This document shows, in pieces, positions 63,630 through 64,000 of a stretch of 64,000 nucleotides of DNA. Position numbers and translations under genes: made by a program. Every line of letters begins with the position of its first letter. Position 1 is the first letter of the stretch. Under the pieces are notes generated by a model that worked only from the letters and a program-made list of their open reading frames with translations, searched no databases and was not told the DNA's origin. The DNA lies in the NCBI RefSeq assembly GCF_010092445.1, contig NZ_CP048031.1, forward strand, positions 1,674,001 to 1,738,000. Direction: 5' to 3'. Origin of the DNA: Shewanella sp. Arc9-LZ. GTDB lineage: Bacteria > Pseudomonadota > Gammaproteobacteria > Enterobacterales > Shewanellaceae.

Positions 63630-64000
63630 GAAAACTCCAACTGTTAGTAATAAACCGTTGTGGGTTTATTGTAAATGACGGTTTGTAGTGATGGTTTGTC
63701 GTTTTATTCTAAAGCCATTTCTCGCTATGGTTACTCGCTATGGTTACTCGCTATGGTTACTCGCTATGATTTCTCGCTATGTTTTAGCGCTTCGGTTTCT
63801 AACTTTGATATATTGCCACGATTGCTCATTGCCTGATCCATATGGCCTATTGCATTTACCCACAAGTGGACTTCAATAATCAGCCAGTCTGTACCATATT
63901 TAAAGCATACGTTATCTTGCTGACGGGTGTGAAACAAAATACACCGCCACAGCGTGGCGGCTATTGCGAATAAAAACGAATAACAACTGCTAACAAAAAC
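63630..64000. other. Upstream region of the moxR operon
   Basis: About 370 bases to the window edge. Apart from a 13-base tandem repeat (63722-63781), no gene recognised. It should contain the moxR promoter. Confidence 0.4.
63722..63781. repeat. 13-base tandem repeat
   Basis: Three perfect copies of TCGCTATGGTTAC, one variant (TCGCTATGATTTC) and a partial fifth, about 90-150 bases upstream of moxR. Confidence 0.92.

Overview
The window looks like chromosomal DNA of a gammaproteobacterium of the genus Shewanella, probably one of the AT-richer marine or cold-water species. The main reasons are the napEDABC order of the periplasmic nitrate reductase cluster, a YciK-type SDR, a Pla-1/cef (VolA-like) lipase lipoprotein, SohB, adjacent FolX and YfcH-type genes, a probable DUF3083 protein and a recC-recB-recD block. 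Genus assignment is inference from remembered protein families; no search was run.

Layout. 1-12.2 kb is housekeeping-like: the 3' end of ycjX, ycjF, a ComEA-like protein, yciK, the surface lipase, sohB, a duplicated DUF3083-type protein, a TesA-like esterase divergent from a YbbA/YbbP-type ABC exporter, and a DUF2805 protein. 12.2-20 kb holds a decayed copy of an RsuA-type pseudouridine synthase, a DUF4010-like membrane protein, intact rsuA, a LysR regulator, folX with a TIGR01777 epimerase gene, an AI-2E family transporter and an RlmI-like methyltransferase. 20-24.3 kb is napEDABC, behind a leader with a CRP/FNR-like palindrome. 24.3-30.4 kb holds a ddl-type ligase and an iron-uptake locus: a TonB receptor divergent from a PepSY membrane protein, with Fur-box palindromes between them. 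30.6-38.6 kb encodes secreted hydrolases: an S9 peptidase and two tandem alkaline phosphatases with a good Pho box.

38.6-49.6 kb is an accessory, AT-rich region. It carries small orphan membrane and secreted proteins, a soluble PAS-containing chemotaxis receptor, two decayed IS200-like (Y1/RAYT-type) transposase remnants, and a run of four unrelated small same-strand genes. Each of those four follows a repeated non-coding element ending in a common core (CTAAAA...GTTAT). That run resembles an integron gene-cassette array without a visible integrase and is the most interesting part of the window.

49.7-63.6 kb is one long leftward block: moxR, a DUF58 gene and a TgpA-like transglutaminase gene, then recC, recB and recD for double-strand break repair. 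RecB and RecC both carry unusual Asn/Asp/Ser/Thr-rich low-complexity insertions. No tRNA, rRNA or CRISPR array was recognised.
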